NCBI GenBank assembly: GCA_902778165.1
Contig: CACYWQ010000001.1
Coordinates: 124,001 to 188,000 of the forward strand
Length of the DNA: 64,000 bases
Direction of reading: 5' to 3'
Source of the DNA: an uncultured Lachnospiraceae bacterium
GTDB taxonomy: Bacteria > Bacillota > Clostridia > Lachnospirales > Lachnospiraceae
The position numbers and the translations under genes were made by a program. The notes under the pieces were generated by a model, which saw nothing but the letters and a program-made list of their open reading frames with translations, did no database searches and was not told the origin of the DNA. This document shows positions 17,670 through 27,232 of this stretch, in pieces. Position 1 is the first letter of the stretch; each line of letters starts with the position of its first letter.

Positions 17670-18371
17670 ATGGCAGTAAAACAGAAGATAATGATTGTGG
17701 ACGACGATTCCAATATCGCAGAACTTATAAGTCTCTATCTTACCAAGGAGTGTTTCGACACACAGATATTCGGTGACGGTGAATCCGCGCTCGCGGGCTT
17801 TGATACCTTCGCACCTAATCTTGTGTTACTTGATCTTATGCTTCCGGGTATAGACGGCTATCAGGTGTGCAGAGAGATAAGAGCCAAGAGTACGACTCCC
17901 ATAATTATGTTATCAGCCAAGGGGGAAGTATTTGATAAGGTCCTTGGTCTTGAGCTTGGTGCGGATGATTATATGGAGAAACCTTTTGACACCAAGGAAT
18001 TGGTTGCAAGAGTCAAGGCCGTATTAAGACGTTATAAACCCGCAACCGAAATCGCCGAAGAGCCTGGAATCAAGTGCGTGGAGTATCCGGATTTATCCAT
18101 CAATCAGACCAATTATTCGGTTATATATATGGGTAAGAGCGTGGATATGCCGCCTAAGGAACTTGAACTTTTATTCTTCCTTGCTTCATCCCCCAATCAC
18201 GTATTTACAAGAGAACAGTTGCTTGATCAGATTTGGGGTTATGAATATATAGGTGATACCAGAACCGTTGACGTTCATATCAAGAGATTAAGAGAGAAGT
18301 TGGGCGATCACGAACACTGGCGTATTGCGACCATTTGGGGAATAGGTTATAAGTTCGAGACTATCGGTTAG
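17670..18371 (+). CDS. OmpR/PhoB family response regulator
   Basis: This 233-residue DNA-binding response regulator has a receiver domain with the acidic pocket in MIVDDDSN, phosphoacceptor D55 in LLDLMLPGIDGY and the conserved Lys in DDYMEKPFD. A winged-helix output domain (about 130-230) includes FTREQLLDQIWGYEYIGDTR and VDVHIKRLREKLGD. A GAGGAGAG ribosome binding site precedes it. The sensor kinase starts 4 bases after its stop, so the two form one two-component system. Without target sites or a characterised neighbour, the stimulus is unknown. Confidence 0.96.
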   Translation: MAVKQKIMIVDDDSNIAELISLYLTKECFDTQIFGDGESALAGFDTFAPNLVLLDLMLPGIDGYQVCREIRAKSTTPIIMLSAKGEVFDKVLGLELGADDYMEKPFDTKELVARVKAVLRRYKPATEIAEEPGIKCVEYPDLSINQTNYSVIYMGKSVDMPPKELELLFFLASSPNHVFTREQLLDQIWGYEYIGDTRTVDVHIKRLREKLGDHEHWRIATIWGIGYKFETIG

Positions 18372-18375
18372 GTTT

Positions 18376-19800
18376 ATGCGTAAGACTCTGTATCTTAAAT
18401 TCATACTGGCGTACGTTATTTTTGGTGTGTTCAGTTTCATAATGGTGGCAACATTTGCCTCAAGCATGACAATGGAGCAGCTTAAGCGTGAGAAGGCGGA
18501 GACTCTGTATAAAGAAGCTACGCTTATAGCCGACACCTATGCGGCAGACCTCTACACCAATAATGTAGGCTTAGATACTGTTAAACATGAACTTGACGCG
18601 ATAGATGTCTATCTTAATTCGGTCATATGGATAATCAATCCCTCCGGCCGACTGATCATGGACTCATCCAAGCCCCTTAATCTTGATGATGAGATCGTGG
18701 TTGAAGGCTTTGATCCCACCATTATTTCCGGGGGATATTACACTACCGGTGATTTCTTCGGAAGTTTTGAAGAAGAGCAGTTATCGGTACTGGCTCCCAT
18801 AACAACGGAATATAAGGTCAGAGGATATGTGGTGATCCACACCTCTATGGATGAGCTTACCAAGTCTAAGGAGAGCCTTCTTTCGATTTCTTATATTCTG
18901 ATGGTTTTGATCGTGTTATTATCAATGATCATCCTCATATTCTTCACGGAGTTTGTCTATATTCCGATAAGAAGGATTACCGATGCCACAGAGCAATATG
19001 CTGCTGGTAACATGCACTATGAATTCACGATTGATTCGGATGATGAGATAGGTTATCTCGGATCTGCGCTTCAGTACATGGCAAGCGAGATATCCAAGGC
19101 TGAGGATAATCAGAAGAAATTCGTTGCCAACGTATCTCACGATTTCCGCTCTCCTCTTACATCGATCAAGGGTTACTTAGAAGCCATGATAGACGGCACC
19201 ATTCCGCCCGAGATGCATGAGAAATACTTAGGAATTGTGCTTAACGAGACCGAGCGATTAACCAAACTTACCAACTCGCTTCTTACCCTTAATAATCTGG
19301 GTGTTAAAGGAGTTGTGCTTGAGAAGACGGTATTTGACATTAACCGCGTTATAAGGGATACGGCCGCATCCGCAGAGGTGCAGCTTATGAATAAGAATAT
19401 TTCGATGGAGCTTGTGCTTACGGGAGACGAACTCCCGGTGCTTGCCGATATGGGTAAGATCCAGCAGGTACTTTATAATCTGCTTGATAATGCGATCAAG
19501 TTCTCGCATCATGACGGCCAGATCAAGATTGAGACCACTGAGAAGCACGGCAAGGTATTTATCTCCGTTAAGGATAACGGAATCGGAATTCCCAAGGACA
19601 GTCTTAAGCTTATATGGGATCGATTCTACAAGACGGATTTATCACGAGGTAAGGATAAAAAAGGAACCGGACTGGGTCTTTCTATCACCAAAGAGATTAT
19701 CACCGCCCATGACGAACACATAAATGTGATATCAACCGAGGGGGTCGGAACGGAGTTTATCTTCTCTCTTCCCATAGTGGATGAAGAGGACGATTATTAG
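18376..19800 (+). CDS. Sensor histidine kinase with HAMP domain
   Basis: This 474-residue kinase is the partner of the regulator immediately before it. TM1 (about 8-32) and TM2 (about 175-200) enclose an extracellular sensor of about 140 residues. HAMP (about 200-252) leads to the dimerisation box with the phosphorylated H255 in NVSHDFRSPLTSIKGY. The catalytic domain shows N-box LLDNAIKFSHH, G1 DNGIGIPKDSL and G2 KGTGLGLSITKEI. The last residues are acidic (DEEDDY). Kinases of this PhoR/ResE class often act on envelope or phosphate signals, but nothing here shows which. Confidence 0.96.
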   Translation: MRKTLYLKFILAYVIFGVFSFIMVATFASSMTMEQLKREKAETLYKEATLIADTYAADLYTNNVGLDTVKHELDAIDVYLNSVIWIINPSGRLIMDSSKPLNLDDEIVVEGFDPTIISGGYYTTGDFFGSFEEEQLSVLAPITTEYKVRGYVVIHTSMDELTKSKESLLSISYILMVLIVLLSMIILIFFTEFVYIPIRRITDATEQYAAGNMHYEFTIDSDDEIGYLGSALQYMASEISKAEDNQKKFVANVSHDFRSPLTSIKGYLEAMIDGTIPPEMHEKYLGIVLNETERLTKLTNSLLTLNNLGVKGVVLEKTVFDINRVIRDTAASAEVQLMNKNISMELVLTGDELPVLADMGKIQQVLYNLLDNAIKFSHHDGQIKIETTEKHGKVFISVKDNGIGIPKDSLKLIWDRFYKTDLSRGKDKKGTGLGLSITKEIITAHDEHINVISTEGVGTEFIFSLPIVDEEDDY

Positions 19801-19832
19801 TCTTTATTAACAATATTTTAATAAAAAGTTTC

Positions 19833-19861
19833 TTGCCCCGTTGCGTGTAATGTAGTAATAT
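19833..19861 (+). promoter_or_regulatory. Candidate promoter for the small XRE regulator
   Basis: TTGCCC (19833-19838) and TAATAT (19856-19861) are spaced by 17 bases, 36 bases before the start of the XRE gene. The match to consensus is partial. A weak AT-rich inverted repeat without a useful GC stem lies just upstream. Confidence 0.35.
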
Positions 19862-19897
19862 AGGACAAGATGATTAGACTCATACGGAGGAAGTGTT

Positions 19898-20104
19898 ATG
19901 GATTCAAGAGAGATTTTACTTAAACTTAGAGAAGATACGGGCATGAACAGAAGACAATTCTCAGAGTATTTCGGAATCCCTTACAGGACAATACAGGACT
20001 GGGAACTGGGCAATCGAAGAATGCCTGAGTATCTCCTCAGACTTATGGTATACAAGGCTAATATGGAGAAGTTGGTCAAGTCAGACAGCAAGAACGGTAG
20101 ATAA
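19898..20104 (+). CDS. Small XRE-type helix-turn-helix protein
   Basis: This 68-residue protein is almost only a DNA-binding domain. MNRRQFSEYFGIPYRTIQDW spans helices 2 and 3 of a Cro/CI-type fold, followed by ELGNRRMPEYLLRLM. A strong GGAGG ribosome binding site lies 8 bases before ATG 19898. It stops 10 bases before the phosphoesterase gene. Stand-alone regulators with this FGIPYRTIQDWE text are common in Lachnospiraceae. The target is unknown. It is intact and not linked to a visible toxin gene. Confidence 0.9.
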   Translation: MDSREILLKLREDTGMNRRQFSEYFGIPYRTIQDWELGNRRMPEYLLRLMVYKANMEKLVKSDSKNGR

Positions 20105-20114
20105 CGGTATAACC

Positions 20115-21050
20115 ATGAAGAGATTATCAATGAGGATATGCACCCTTGTATGCATATCCTTATCTTTATTATGTATGGGTTGCGGAATTACTGCTCATGA
20201 TCATATTAAGGTTCATGAGAAGACGCTTAAGCTTGGTCTTGATAAGCCCATGGATATTGTATTTATTGCCGATTCTCACATATCTATGTGTGATGAGAGA
20301 GATAAGGATGTCATTGATAAAGCAGGTTCAAGGTATGATGCATTTGTTTCACCGGACGGTCTTAAGGCGGATGAGATGTTCGCAGAGCAGATGGCATATG
20401 TTAAGGAGATATCGCCCGATTTGCTTATCTTAGGCGGTGATATAACAGATTCTGCCATGTATGCTTCGATAGAGTATGTCAAATCAGAACTTGATAAGAC
20501 AGGTACTGAGTATATATATGGAATGGGTAATCACGATTTCGAATACGGATCCGAGTACTTCTCAGACAGAGCATATTCAGAATATCTTCCGAGATTTGCC
20601 GATATAAGAGAGGCGTCAGACGGATATCAGGTCCGTGAATATGACGGATGTGTCATACTGGTTGTGGATGATGCGAATAATCAGGTGACACAGGGAGCGC
20701 TTGATAAACTTAAGGAGTTAAATGACTCCGATAAGCCTATCATTCTATGCACCCACGTCCCGATAGAGCCTGACGAAGGGTATTCGGCAGAACTTATGGA
20801 TAAGTCAATTGAAGCCTGGGGAGCATATGATGACGGAAGAAGCAGAGTCCTGCTTGGAGATCATGCTTGCATACCCAACGATATAACAAGGGAATTCATT
20901 GATATTGTCAAATCACCTGACAGCAATGTTAAGATTGTAATGTCGGGTCACATTCATTTCTATAATGAGAGCAATTTAACTGAGAATCTAACGCAGACAG
21001 TTACCGGTGCCGGATTTGAAGGAGATATTATACATTTACATTTAGAGTAA
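20115..21050 (+). CDS. Exported metallophosphoesterase (probable lipoprotein)
   Basis: This 311-residue calcineurin-like hydrolase has an N-terminal signal segment (MRICTLVCISLSLLCMGCG). The cysteine after MG resembles a lipobox, although the -3 residue is Cys rather than Leu. Metal-binding motifs appear in order: DSHI, GGDITDSA, GMGNHDFEYG, CTHVPIEP and GHIHFYNE. It would hydrolyse a phosphoester at the outer membrane face. The substrate could be a nucleotide, lipid or teichoic-acid-like polymer, and sequence does not decide. The ribosome binding site is weak, so it may depend on the XRE gene in front. Confidence 0.9.
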   Translation: MKRLSMRICTLVCISLSLLCMGCGITAHDHIKVHEKTLKLGLDKPMDIVFIADSHISMCDERDKDVIDKAGSRYDAFVSPDGLKADEMFAEQMAYVKEISPDLLILGGDITDSAMYASIEYVKSELDKTGTEYIYGMGNHDFEYGSEYFSDRAYSEYLPRFADIREASDGYQVREYDGCVILVVDDANNQVTQGALDKLKELNDSDKPIILCTHVPIEPDEGYSAELMDKSIEAWGAYDDGRSRVLLGDHACIPNDITREFIDIVKSPDSNVKIVMSGHIHFYNESNLTENLTQTVTGAGFEGDIIHLHLE

Positions 21051-21118
21051 GGGCATTCGATTACATCGCTTTGAATAAACTACTTAAGCAACCGTATCGG
21101 ATGGAGGGAGAGATAATT

Positions 21119-22606
21119 ATGAAGATTGGTTTTGATAACGAGAAATATCTTAAGATGCAGTCGGAACATATCAAAGAGAGAATCGATGAATTCAAGGGTA
21201 AGTTATATCTTGAGTTCGGCGGTAAGTTATTTGATGACTTCCACGCATCAAGAGTTCTTCCGGGATTTGAACCTGACAGTAAGCTTAAGATGTTATTACA
21301 GCTTAAGGATCAGGCTGAGATAGTAATAGTCGTAAGCGCTGAAGATATTGAAGACGGCAAGGTAAGAGGCGATTACGGCATTACTTACGATATGGATGCA
21401 TTAAGACTCATGGATGCATTCCAGGAGATCGGATTATATGTAGGAAGCATCTGTGTTACCAAGTATGCCGCTCAGGCAGCAGCCGACCAGTTTATTGATA
21501 AACTTGCCGAACTTGGGATCAAATCATACAAGCACTATAAGATTGCGGGTTATCCTTCGGATGTAGCCAAGATAGTAAGTGATGAAGGTTACGGAAGGAA
21601 TGAATATATTGAGACAACAAGACCTCTTGTAGTCATTACTGCTCCCGGACCCGGTTCGGGCAAGATGGCTACATGCTTATCACAGGTATATCATGAGCAC
21701 AAGAGAGGCGTGGATGCAGGTTATGCGAAGTTTGAGACATTCCCCATATGGAACCTGCCTCTTAAGCATCCTGTCAATATGGCATACGAGGCTGCAACGG
21801 CAGATCTTAATGATGTCAACATGATCGATCCTTTCCATCTTGAGGCATATGGAGAGACAACGGTTAATTACAACAGAGATGTTGAGATATTCCCCGTTCT
21901 TAATTCGATGTTTACTCAGATCCTGGGTGAGAGTCCTTATAAGTCACCTACGGATATGGGTGTAAATATGGCGGGCAACTGCATTATCGATGACGATGTA
22001 TGTCGTCAGGCATCCGAGCAGGAGATCATCCGCAGATATTATCAGTGCTTATGCGACCTTAAGAGAGGTAAGGACTGTAAGTCTGATCTGTATAAGCTTG
22101 AACTTATCATGAAGCAGGCATATCTTACACCGGAAGACAGGTTGGTTGTAGGTGCCGCGCTTGCAAGAGAAGAGAAGACCGGTCATCCTGCGGCAGCAAT
22201 AGAACTTCCGGACGGAACGGTAATGACGGGCAAGACAACGGATTTACTTGGAGCATCTGCAGCGGTATTGCTTAATTCGCTTAAGGAACTTGCCGGAATA
22301 GATCATGAGATACATCTTATCTCAAGAGAAGCAATAGAACCCATACAGAGACTTAAGACGGGATATTTGGGAAGTCATAACCCGAGACTTCATACGGATG
22401 AGATACTTATAGCGCTGTCTATATCCGCAGCTACTGATAAGAATGCTTTACTTGCACTTAATCAGATACCCAAGTTACGCGGATTGGAAGCTCATTCATC
22501 AGTACTGTTATCAAGAGTTGATGAACAGACATTCAAAAGATTGGGACTCAGACTTACATGTGAGCCCAAGTACGAGGAGAAGAATAAGAAATATCATAAG
22601 CATTAA
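21119..22606 (+). CDS. DUF1846 domain protein
   Basis: This 495-residue cytosolic protein matches the DUF1846 family over its full length. Recognisable stretches are KIGFDNEKYLKMQSEHIKER at the start, YLEFGGKLFDDFHASRVLPG, TAPGPGSGKMATCLSQVYHE (a P-loop-like glycine-rich turn) and WNLPLKHPVNMAYEAATADL. The family is widespread in anaerobic Firmicutes, and structures are known, but no activity has been established. The frame is open to a TTG at 21071. The GGAGGGAG at 21103-21110, eight bases before ATG 21119, fixes the start. Confidence 0.93.
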   Translation: MKIGFDNEKYLKMQSEHIKERIDEFKGKLYLEFGGKLFDDFHASRVLPGFEPDSKLKMLLQLKDQAEIVIVVSAEDIEDGKVRGDYGITYDMDALRLMDAFQEIGLYVGSICVTKYAAQAAADQFIDKLAELGIKSYKHYKIAGYPSDVAKIVSDEGYGRNEYIETTRPLVVITAPGPGSGKMATCLSQVYHEHKRGVDAGYAKFETFPIWNLPLKHPVNMAYEAATADLNDVNMIDPFHLEAYGETTVNYNRDVEIFPVLNSMFTQILGESPYKSPTDMGVNMAGNCIIDDDVCRQASEQEIIRRYYQCLCDLKRGKDCKSDLYKLELIMKQAYLTPEDRLVVGAALAREEKTGHPAAAIELPDGTVMTGKTTDLLGASAAVLLNSLKELAGIDHEIHLISREAIEPIQRLKTGYLGSHNPRLHTDEILIALSISAATDKNALLALNQIPKLRGLEAHSSVLLSRVDEQTFKRLGLRLTCEPKYEEKNKKYHKH

Positions 22607-22633
22607 GGGTAAATGCTTACAATGGAGGATACC

Positions 22634-24667
22634 ATGAATAGTTACATTAACTATTACGAGGGGTCAGATAACAACTATCAGAATAACGGTTCAGGCGGCC
22701 AGAGGCCCGGTCAGGGCGGAAGAGGCGGCAACGGTAATAACGGAAGCAACAATGCACCCAGGAAACAGAGCCTTCTGTTCCTGTTGATCGCATGCCTTGT
22801 TACGCTTTTATTTATGAGTTATTTCATGAAGGCGGTCAACGGTGCTACCACTCAGGAGATATCATATGATAAATTCGTGGAGATGGTGGATGAAGGCAAG
22901 GTTGAGAGCGTATTTGTCAATTCGGATAAGATAGAGATTACGCCTAAGACAGAGGCAAATACGGATGCCAAACCATCGTCGACAGATCCCATGAGTCTGT
23001 TTAGGACAACAACTCCGGCAATTACCTATTATACAGGTATAAGTGAGAGCAATGATGCACTTACTGAGAGATTACTTAAGGCAGGGGTTGAGATCAATAA
23101 TGAGATCCCGGATAATTCCGGATGGTTATTATCTATCCTGCTTACATACGTCCTTCCCATACTCTTATTATGGGGAGTGATGAGTCTGGCTTACAGACGT
23201 ATGTCTAAGAGTGGCGGCGGAATAATGGGTGTAGGAAGATCCAATGCCAAGGTATATGTTCAGAAAGAGACAGGCGTGACATTTGCCGATGTTGCAGGTG
23301 AAGATGAGGCCAAGGAATCACTTGTGGAAGTCGTTGATTTCTTACATGATCCCGGCAAATACACTCATATAGGAGCCAAGCTTCCCAAGGGAGCTCTGCT
23401 CGTGGGACCTCCCGGAACGGGTAAGACACTTCTTGCCAAGGCTGTTGCGGGTGAAGCTCATGTACCTTTCTTCTCACTTACGGGTTCGGATTTCATTGAA
23501 TTATACGTAGGTGTCGGTGCAAGCCGTGTAAGAGATTTGTTTAAGGAAGCCACGAAGATGGCTCCCTGTATCATATTCATAGATGAGATAGATGCCATCG
23601 GTCGAAGCCGTGACAGCAGATACGGCGGCGGTAATGAAGAGCGTGAGCAGACTCTTAACCAGCTTCTGTCTGAGATGGACGGATTTGATACCACCAAGGG
23701 TATACTTGTACTCGGTGCTACCAACAGACCCGAGATACTTGATAAGGCCCTTCTAAGACCGGGACGTTTCGACAGACGTATTGTTGTAGAGAAACCCGAT
23801 CTTAAGGGAAGAGTCAACATCCTTAAGGTTCATGCCAAGGATGTTAAGATGGATGAAACAGTAGATTTCGAAGAGATAGCTCTGGCCACATCCGGTGCGG
23901 TTGGATCAGATCTTGCCAATATGATCAATGAAGCGGCCATTAATGCAGTCAAAGAAGGCAGGCAGTTAGTCAGCCAGAAGGATATGTTCGTTGCGGTTGA
24001 ACAGGTATTAGTCGGCAAGGAGAAAAAGGACCGCATTATGTCTAAGGAAGAGCGCAGGATCGTCTCTTATCATGAGGTGGGTCATGCACTTATATCAGCT
24101 CTTCAGAAGAACTCAGAACCCGTACAGAAGATTACGATCGTTCCTCGTACAATGGGCGCTTTGGGATATGTTATGCAGGTGCCCGAAGAGGAGAAATACC
24201 TTAATACCGAGGCGGAATTAAGGGCTATGCTTGTAAGTACACTCGGCGGAAGAGCGGCTGAAGAACTGGTATTTGATACCGTTACAACAGGAGCATCCAA
24301 TGATATAGAGAAAGCAACGGGAATAGCAAGGTCCATGGTTACTCAGTACGGTATGAGTAAGAAGTTCGGTCTTATAGGACTTGCAACTGTTGAGAGTAAG
24401 TATTTATCGGGTGAAGCCACACTTAACTGTGCCGAGTCAACGGCAGCACAGGTTGATGAAGAGGTAATGAAGATCTTGTCCGAGAGTTATGAGCAGGCCA
24501 AGAAGCTTCTTAGCGAGAACAGAGAAGTACTTGATAAGATTGCCGAGTACTTAATTGAGAAGGAGACTATTACAGGTAAGGAATTCATGAAGATATTCAG
24601 GGATCTTAAGGGATTACCTGAGCCTGACCCTGAGGAAGAGAAGGCAGCCCGTATCAATATGAAATAA
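22634..24667 (+). CDS. ftsH: ATP-dependent zinc metalloprotease FtsH
   Basis: This 677-residue membrane AAA+ protease degrades misassembled membrane proteins and regulators. An unusual Gly/Asn-rich N-terminal extension of about 40 residues precedes TM1 (about 45-65). An extracytoplasmic loop and TM2 (about 165-188) follow. The AAA domain has Walker A GPPGTGKT near 257, Walker B IIFIDEIDAIG and the second region of homology ATNRPEILDKALLRPGRFDR. The zinc motif is HEVGHA near 479, where most FtsH have HEAGHA; the metal ligands are intact. ATG 22634 is chosen because GGAGG (22624-22628) precedes it. Two earlier in-frame ATGs lie before or within that site. Confidence 0.97.
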   Translation: MNSYINYYEGSDNNYQNNGSGGQRPGQGGRGGNGNNGSNNAPRKQSLLFLLIACLVTLLFMSYFMKAVNGATTQEISYDKFVEMVDEGKVESVFVNSDKIEITPKTEANTDAKPSSTDPMSLFRTTTPAITYYTGISESNDALTERLLKAGVEINNEIPDNSGWLLSILLTYVLPILLLWGVMSLAYRRMSKSGGGIMGVGRSNAKVYVQKETGVTFADVAGEDEAKESLVEVVDFLHDPGKYTHIGAKLPKGALLVGPPGTGKTLLAKAVAGEAHVPFFSLTGSDFIELYVGVGASRVRDLFKEATKMAPCIIFIDEIDAIGRSRDSRYGGGNEEREQTLNQLLSEMDGFDTTKGILVLGATNRPEILDKALLRPGRFDRRIVVEKPDLKGRVNILKVHAKDVKMDETVDFEEIALATSGAVGSDLANMINEAAINAVKEGRQLVSQKDMFVAVEQVLVGKEKKDRIMSKEERRIVSYHEVGHALISALQKNSEPVQKITIVPRTMGALGYVMQVPEEEKYLNTEAELRAMLVSTLGGRAAEELVFDTVTTGASNDIEKATGIARSMVTQYGMSKKFGLIGLATVESKYLSGEATLNCAESTAAQVDEEVMKILSESYEQAKKLLSENREVLDKIAEYLIEKETITGKEFMKIFRDLKGLPEPDPEEEKAARINMK

Positions 24668-24690
24668 AGGGTATACCTTACAATCTTAAT

Positions 24691-24719
24691 AAGACAAACA
24701 AGGTCATCTGTGGTATCAT
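24691..24719 (+). promoter_or_regulatory. Candidate extended -10 promoter for the xpaC-telA pair
   Basis: AAGACA (24691-24696), a 17-base spacer and TATCAT (24714-24719) are preceded by an exact TGn extension (TGG at 24711-24713). It lies in the short gap after ftsH, 21 bases before the start codon. Confidence 0.4.
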
Positions 24720-24739
24720 ACATAAGGGATGATAATACT

Positions 24740-26017
24740 ATGTCGAATCAGAATAACAACCAGAAATACAACGAATTAGGGGATCAGATTAAGAATTCGG
24801 TGTTGGAAGCGCTTAGTACCGGTGATTTTACCGGATTAAGCGACAGCATCACCAAATCTGTTAATGTAGTCATAGGTGACGTGGGAGATCATATCTCACG
24901 TGCGGCTTATACTGCGGCCAACAGTGCCCAGACAGGTGCAAGGAATGCCGCAGCTGCGGCTACAGCCAAGAGATTCCATGATGAGCAGGCTGCAAGGATT
25001 CAGCGCAACAAGGAATTACGCGCAGCTGCTGTTAAGAGAAATCTTCAGAGAGTCAGATACAATGATGCCGGAGCTTTCTCAAGTATATTAAGAATTGTTT
25101 TCGGTTCATCGATTGCTTTCTTCTTTGGAATAGTTTTCCTTGGAGCAATGGTCAGCTTTACAATGGCAGAACTCGGCCCTGCCGTATTTGTGGCACTTAT
25201 GACTCTCCTCGGCGGATGGATGATATACAGCGGCATATCGACACGTAAGATGCTTGGATTCGCCAGAAGGCTTAAGGAACTGGTTAAGGATAAGTTCTAC
25301 GTATCCCTTAAGGATGTTGAATCTGCCACGGGACTTGATCATAAGACTACTGTAAGAAATGTTAAGAAGGTTCTTAGGAAGGGATATTTCCCCGAAGGAT
25401 ATATAGATGAGGAAGAGACCACGTTCATGGCATCCAAGGCTATATATGACCAGTATCTTAAGACCAAGAAGACGATGGTTGAGACAGCCAAGGAAGAGCT
25501 TAACAAGCAGGGTGTAGCCACAGAAGAAGGCGGACTTACATCTGAGCAGCTTACAGAGCTTAACAGCATGATAAGCGAAGGAACCAAGACCATCGTAAGA
25601 TTGCATGAGCTTAACGATGAGATTCCCGGAGAAGTCATTACAGCCAAGCTTGACAGAACCGAAGCCCTTCTTCAGGATATATTCGGAAGGGTGAAGGATC
25701 ACCCCGAGCAGATGAAGAACTGCCATAAACTTATGGACTATTATCTTCCGACGATGCTTAAGCTCGTAGAAGCATATGCGGAGTATGATAAGGTTGCAGA
25801 GCCGGGCCCTGATATAATCAAGGCTAAGGATGAGATAGAGAAGACCATCGATACTATCAACGGAGCATTCTCGGAACTGCTTAATAAGTTATTCAGAGAT
25901 TCCGTATGGGATGTAACGGCAGATGCAAGGGTATTACAATCAATGCTTGGACAGGACGGTCTGGCTAAGGACGATATAGATGATCTGTCCGTATCGATAG
26001 CGGATACAGAGATTTAG
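24740..26017 (+). CDS. xpaC: XpaC-like membrane protein, partner of TelA
   Basis: This 425-residue protein starts with an Asn/Gln-rich head and an Ala-rich helical region. Two adjacent membrane helices follow (about 120-170, IVFGSSIAFFFGIVFLGAMV and ALMTLLGGWMIYSG). The cytoplasmic domain then shows the XpaC pattern LVKDKFYVSLKDVESATGLD and LRKGYFPEGYIDEEETTFM. XpaC was named for hydrolysis of 5-bromo-4-chloroindolyl phosphate, but its real function is unknown. Its constant neighbour, a TelA-type protein, follows after 45 bases. ATG 24740 is preferred; a GTG at 24710 overlaps the predicted promoter. Confidence 0.85.
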   Translation: MSNQNNNQKYNELGDQIKNSVLEALSTGDFTGLSDSITKSVNVVIGDVGDHISRAAYTAANSAQTGARNAAAAATAKRFHDEQAARIQRNKELRAAAVKRNLQRVRYNDAGAFSSILRIVFGSSIAFFFGIVFLGAMVSFTMAELGPAVFVALMTLLGGWMIYSGISTRKMLGFARRLKELVKDKFYVSLKDVESATGLDHKTTVRNVKKVLRKGYFPEGYIDEEETTFMASKAIYDQYLKTKKTMVETAKEELNKQGVATEEGGLTSEQLTELNSMISEGTKTIVRLHELNDEIPGEVITAKLDRTEALLQDIFGRVKDHPEQMKNCHKLMDYYLPTMLKLVEAYAEYDKVAEPGPDIIKAKDEIEKTIDTINGAFSELLNKLFRDSVWDVTADARVLQSMLGQDGLAKDDIDDLSVSIADTEI

Positions 26018-26062
26018 ATGGCGGAGTAAGTATTTTTTAACTTATATAGGAGGGAATATAAT

Positions 26063-27217
26063 ATGGCAGAAGAAGCAGTATTAACAGCAGAAGAGACAGT
26101 GGCAGCACCTGCGGCACCTACGGTAGCTGAGGCTACGGCAACAGCAGCATCCGCTACATCAGCAACCGCGTCGGCAGCAGATGACCTTGACCTTACGGCA
26201 GAAGATAAGGAGAAGATTAAGGCATATGCCGAGAAGATAGATATAATGGACAGCCAGATGGTATTACAGTACGGTTCGGGCGTTCAGAAGCAGATTGCGG
26301 ATTTCTCAGAGACGGCACTTTCAAGTGTTAAGACCAAGGATCTCGGTGAGATCGGCGATATGCTTACAGGCGTTGTAACGGAACTTAAGGGCTTTGATGC
26401 CAATGAGCAGGCTAAGGGGCTTAAGGGATTATTTAGGAAGAGTACTGCCAAGGTTACGGCTCTTAAGGCCAAGTATGACAAGGCAGAGAATAATATTAAC
26501 GGTATTGTCAAGGCAATGGAAGGTCATCAGGTTACTCTTATGAAGGATGTGGCTATGCTTGATCAGATGTATGAGACTAACCAGCAGTACTATAAGGATC
26601 TCACACTTTATATCCTTGCAGGTAAGGAGAAACTTAAGGTTGCAAGAGAAGAAGAACTTCCCAAGCTTCTTAATAAGGCTGAGCAGACAGGTCTTCCTGA
26701 AGATGCACAGGCAGCCAAGGATTATTCTTCTATGATCGATCGTTTCGAGAAGAAGATATATGACCTTGAACTTACACGTAACATCTCTATGCAGATGGCT
26801 CCTCAGATCAGACTTATTCAGTCCAATGACACAGTTATGTCTGAGAAGATTCAGTCAACCATTCTTAATACCATTCCTTTATGGAAGTCACAGATGGTTA
26901 TCGCTATCGGACTTGAGCATTCACAGGATGCAGCCAAGGCTCAGAGAGAAGTTACGGATGCCACCAATGAACTTCTTAAGAAGAATGCAGAGGCTCTTAA
27001 GATGGCTTCTATCGATACGGCTAAGGAGAGTGAGAGAGGTATCGTGGATATCGAGACACTTACTCAGACCAACCAGACACTTATCGATACCCTTGACGAA
27101 GTTATGAAGATTCAGCAGGAAGGCAGAGTTAAGCGTGCAGAGGCCGAGAAGGAACTCGCCCGTATCGAGACCGAGATGAAGAATAAGGTTTTGGAAGTCA
27201 GCAAAGCCTCAAGATAA
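26063..27217 (+). CDS. telA: TelA family toxic anion resistance protein
   Basis: This is a 384-residue, largely alpha-helical cytosolic protein. An Ala/Thr-rich low-complexity head (about 1-45) precedes the conserved TelA domain: GSGVQKQIADFSETALSSVK, LKGLFRKSTAKVTALKAKY and QLIRLIQSN-like text (MAPQIRLIQSNDTVMSEKIQ). The C-terminus is coiled coil. The family was linked to tellurite and cell-envelope antibiotic resistance, although the mechanism is unresolved. A strong GGAGGG ribosome binding site is present. Pairing with XpaC is conserved across Firmicutes and suggests one envelope-stress function. Confidence 0.93.
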   Translation: MAEEAVLTAEETVAAPAAPTVAEATATAASATSATASAADDLDLTAEDKEKIKAYAEKIDIMDSQMVLQYGSGVQKQIADFSETALSSVKTKDLGEIGDMLTGVVTELKGFDANEQAKGLKGLFRKSTAKVTALKAKYDKAENNINGIVKAMEGHQVTLMKDVAMLDQMYETNQQYYKDLTLYILAGKEKLKVAREEELPKLLNKAEQTGLPEDAQAAKDYSSMIDRFEKKIYDLELTRNISMQMAPQIRLIQSNDTVMSEKIQSTILNTIPLWKSQMVIAIGLEHSQDAAKAQREVTDATNELLKKNAEALKMASIDTAKESERGIVDIETLTQTNQTLIDTLDEVMKIQQEGRVKRAEAEKELARIETEMKNKVLEVSKASR

Positions 27218-27232
27218 CAGAGACAATCATAA

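Noticed and set aside
22634-24667. FtsH with a defective zinc site because of HEVGH
   Set aside because: The two His and the Glu are intact; Val for Ala in the middle of HExxH should be tolerated.
25106-25726. 206-residue reverse-strand open frame opposite xpaC
   Set aside because: It lies wholly antisense to a recognisable gene, has no family motif, and its composition mirrors the xpaC codons.
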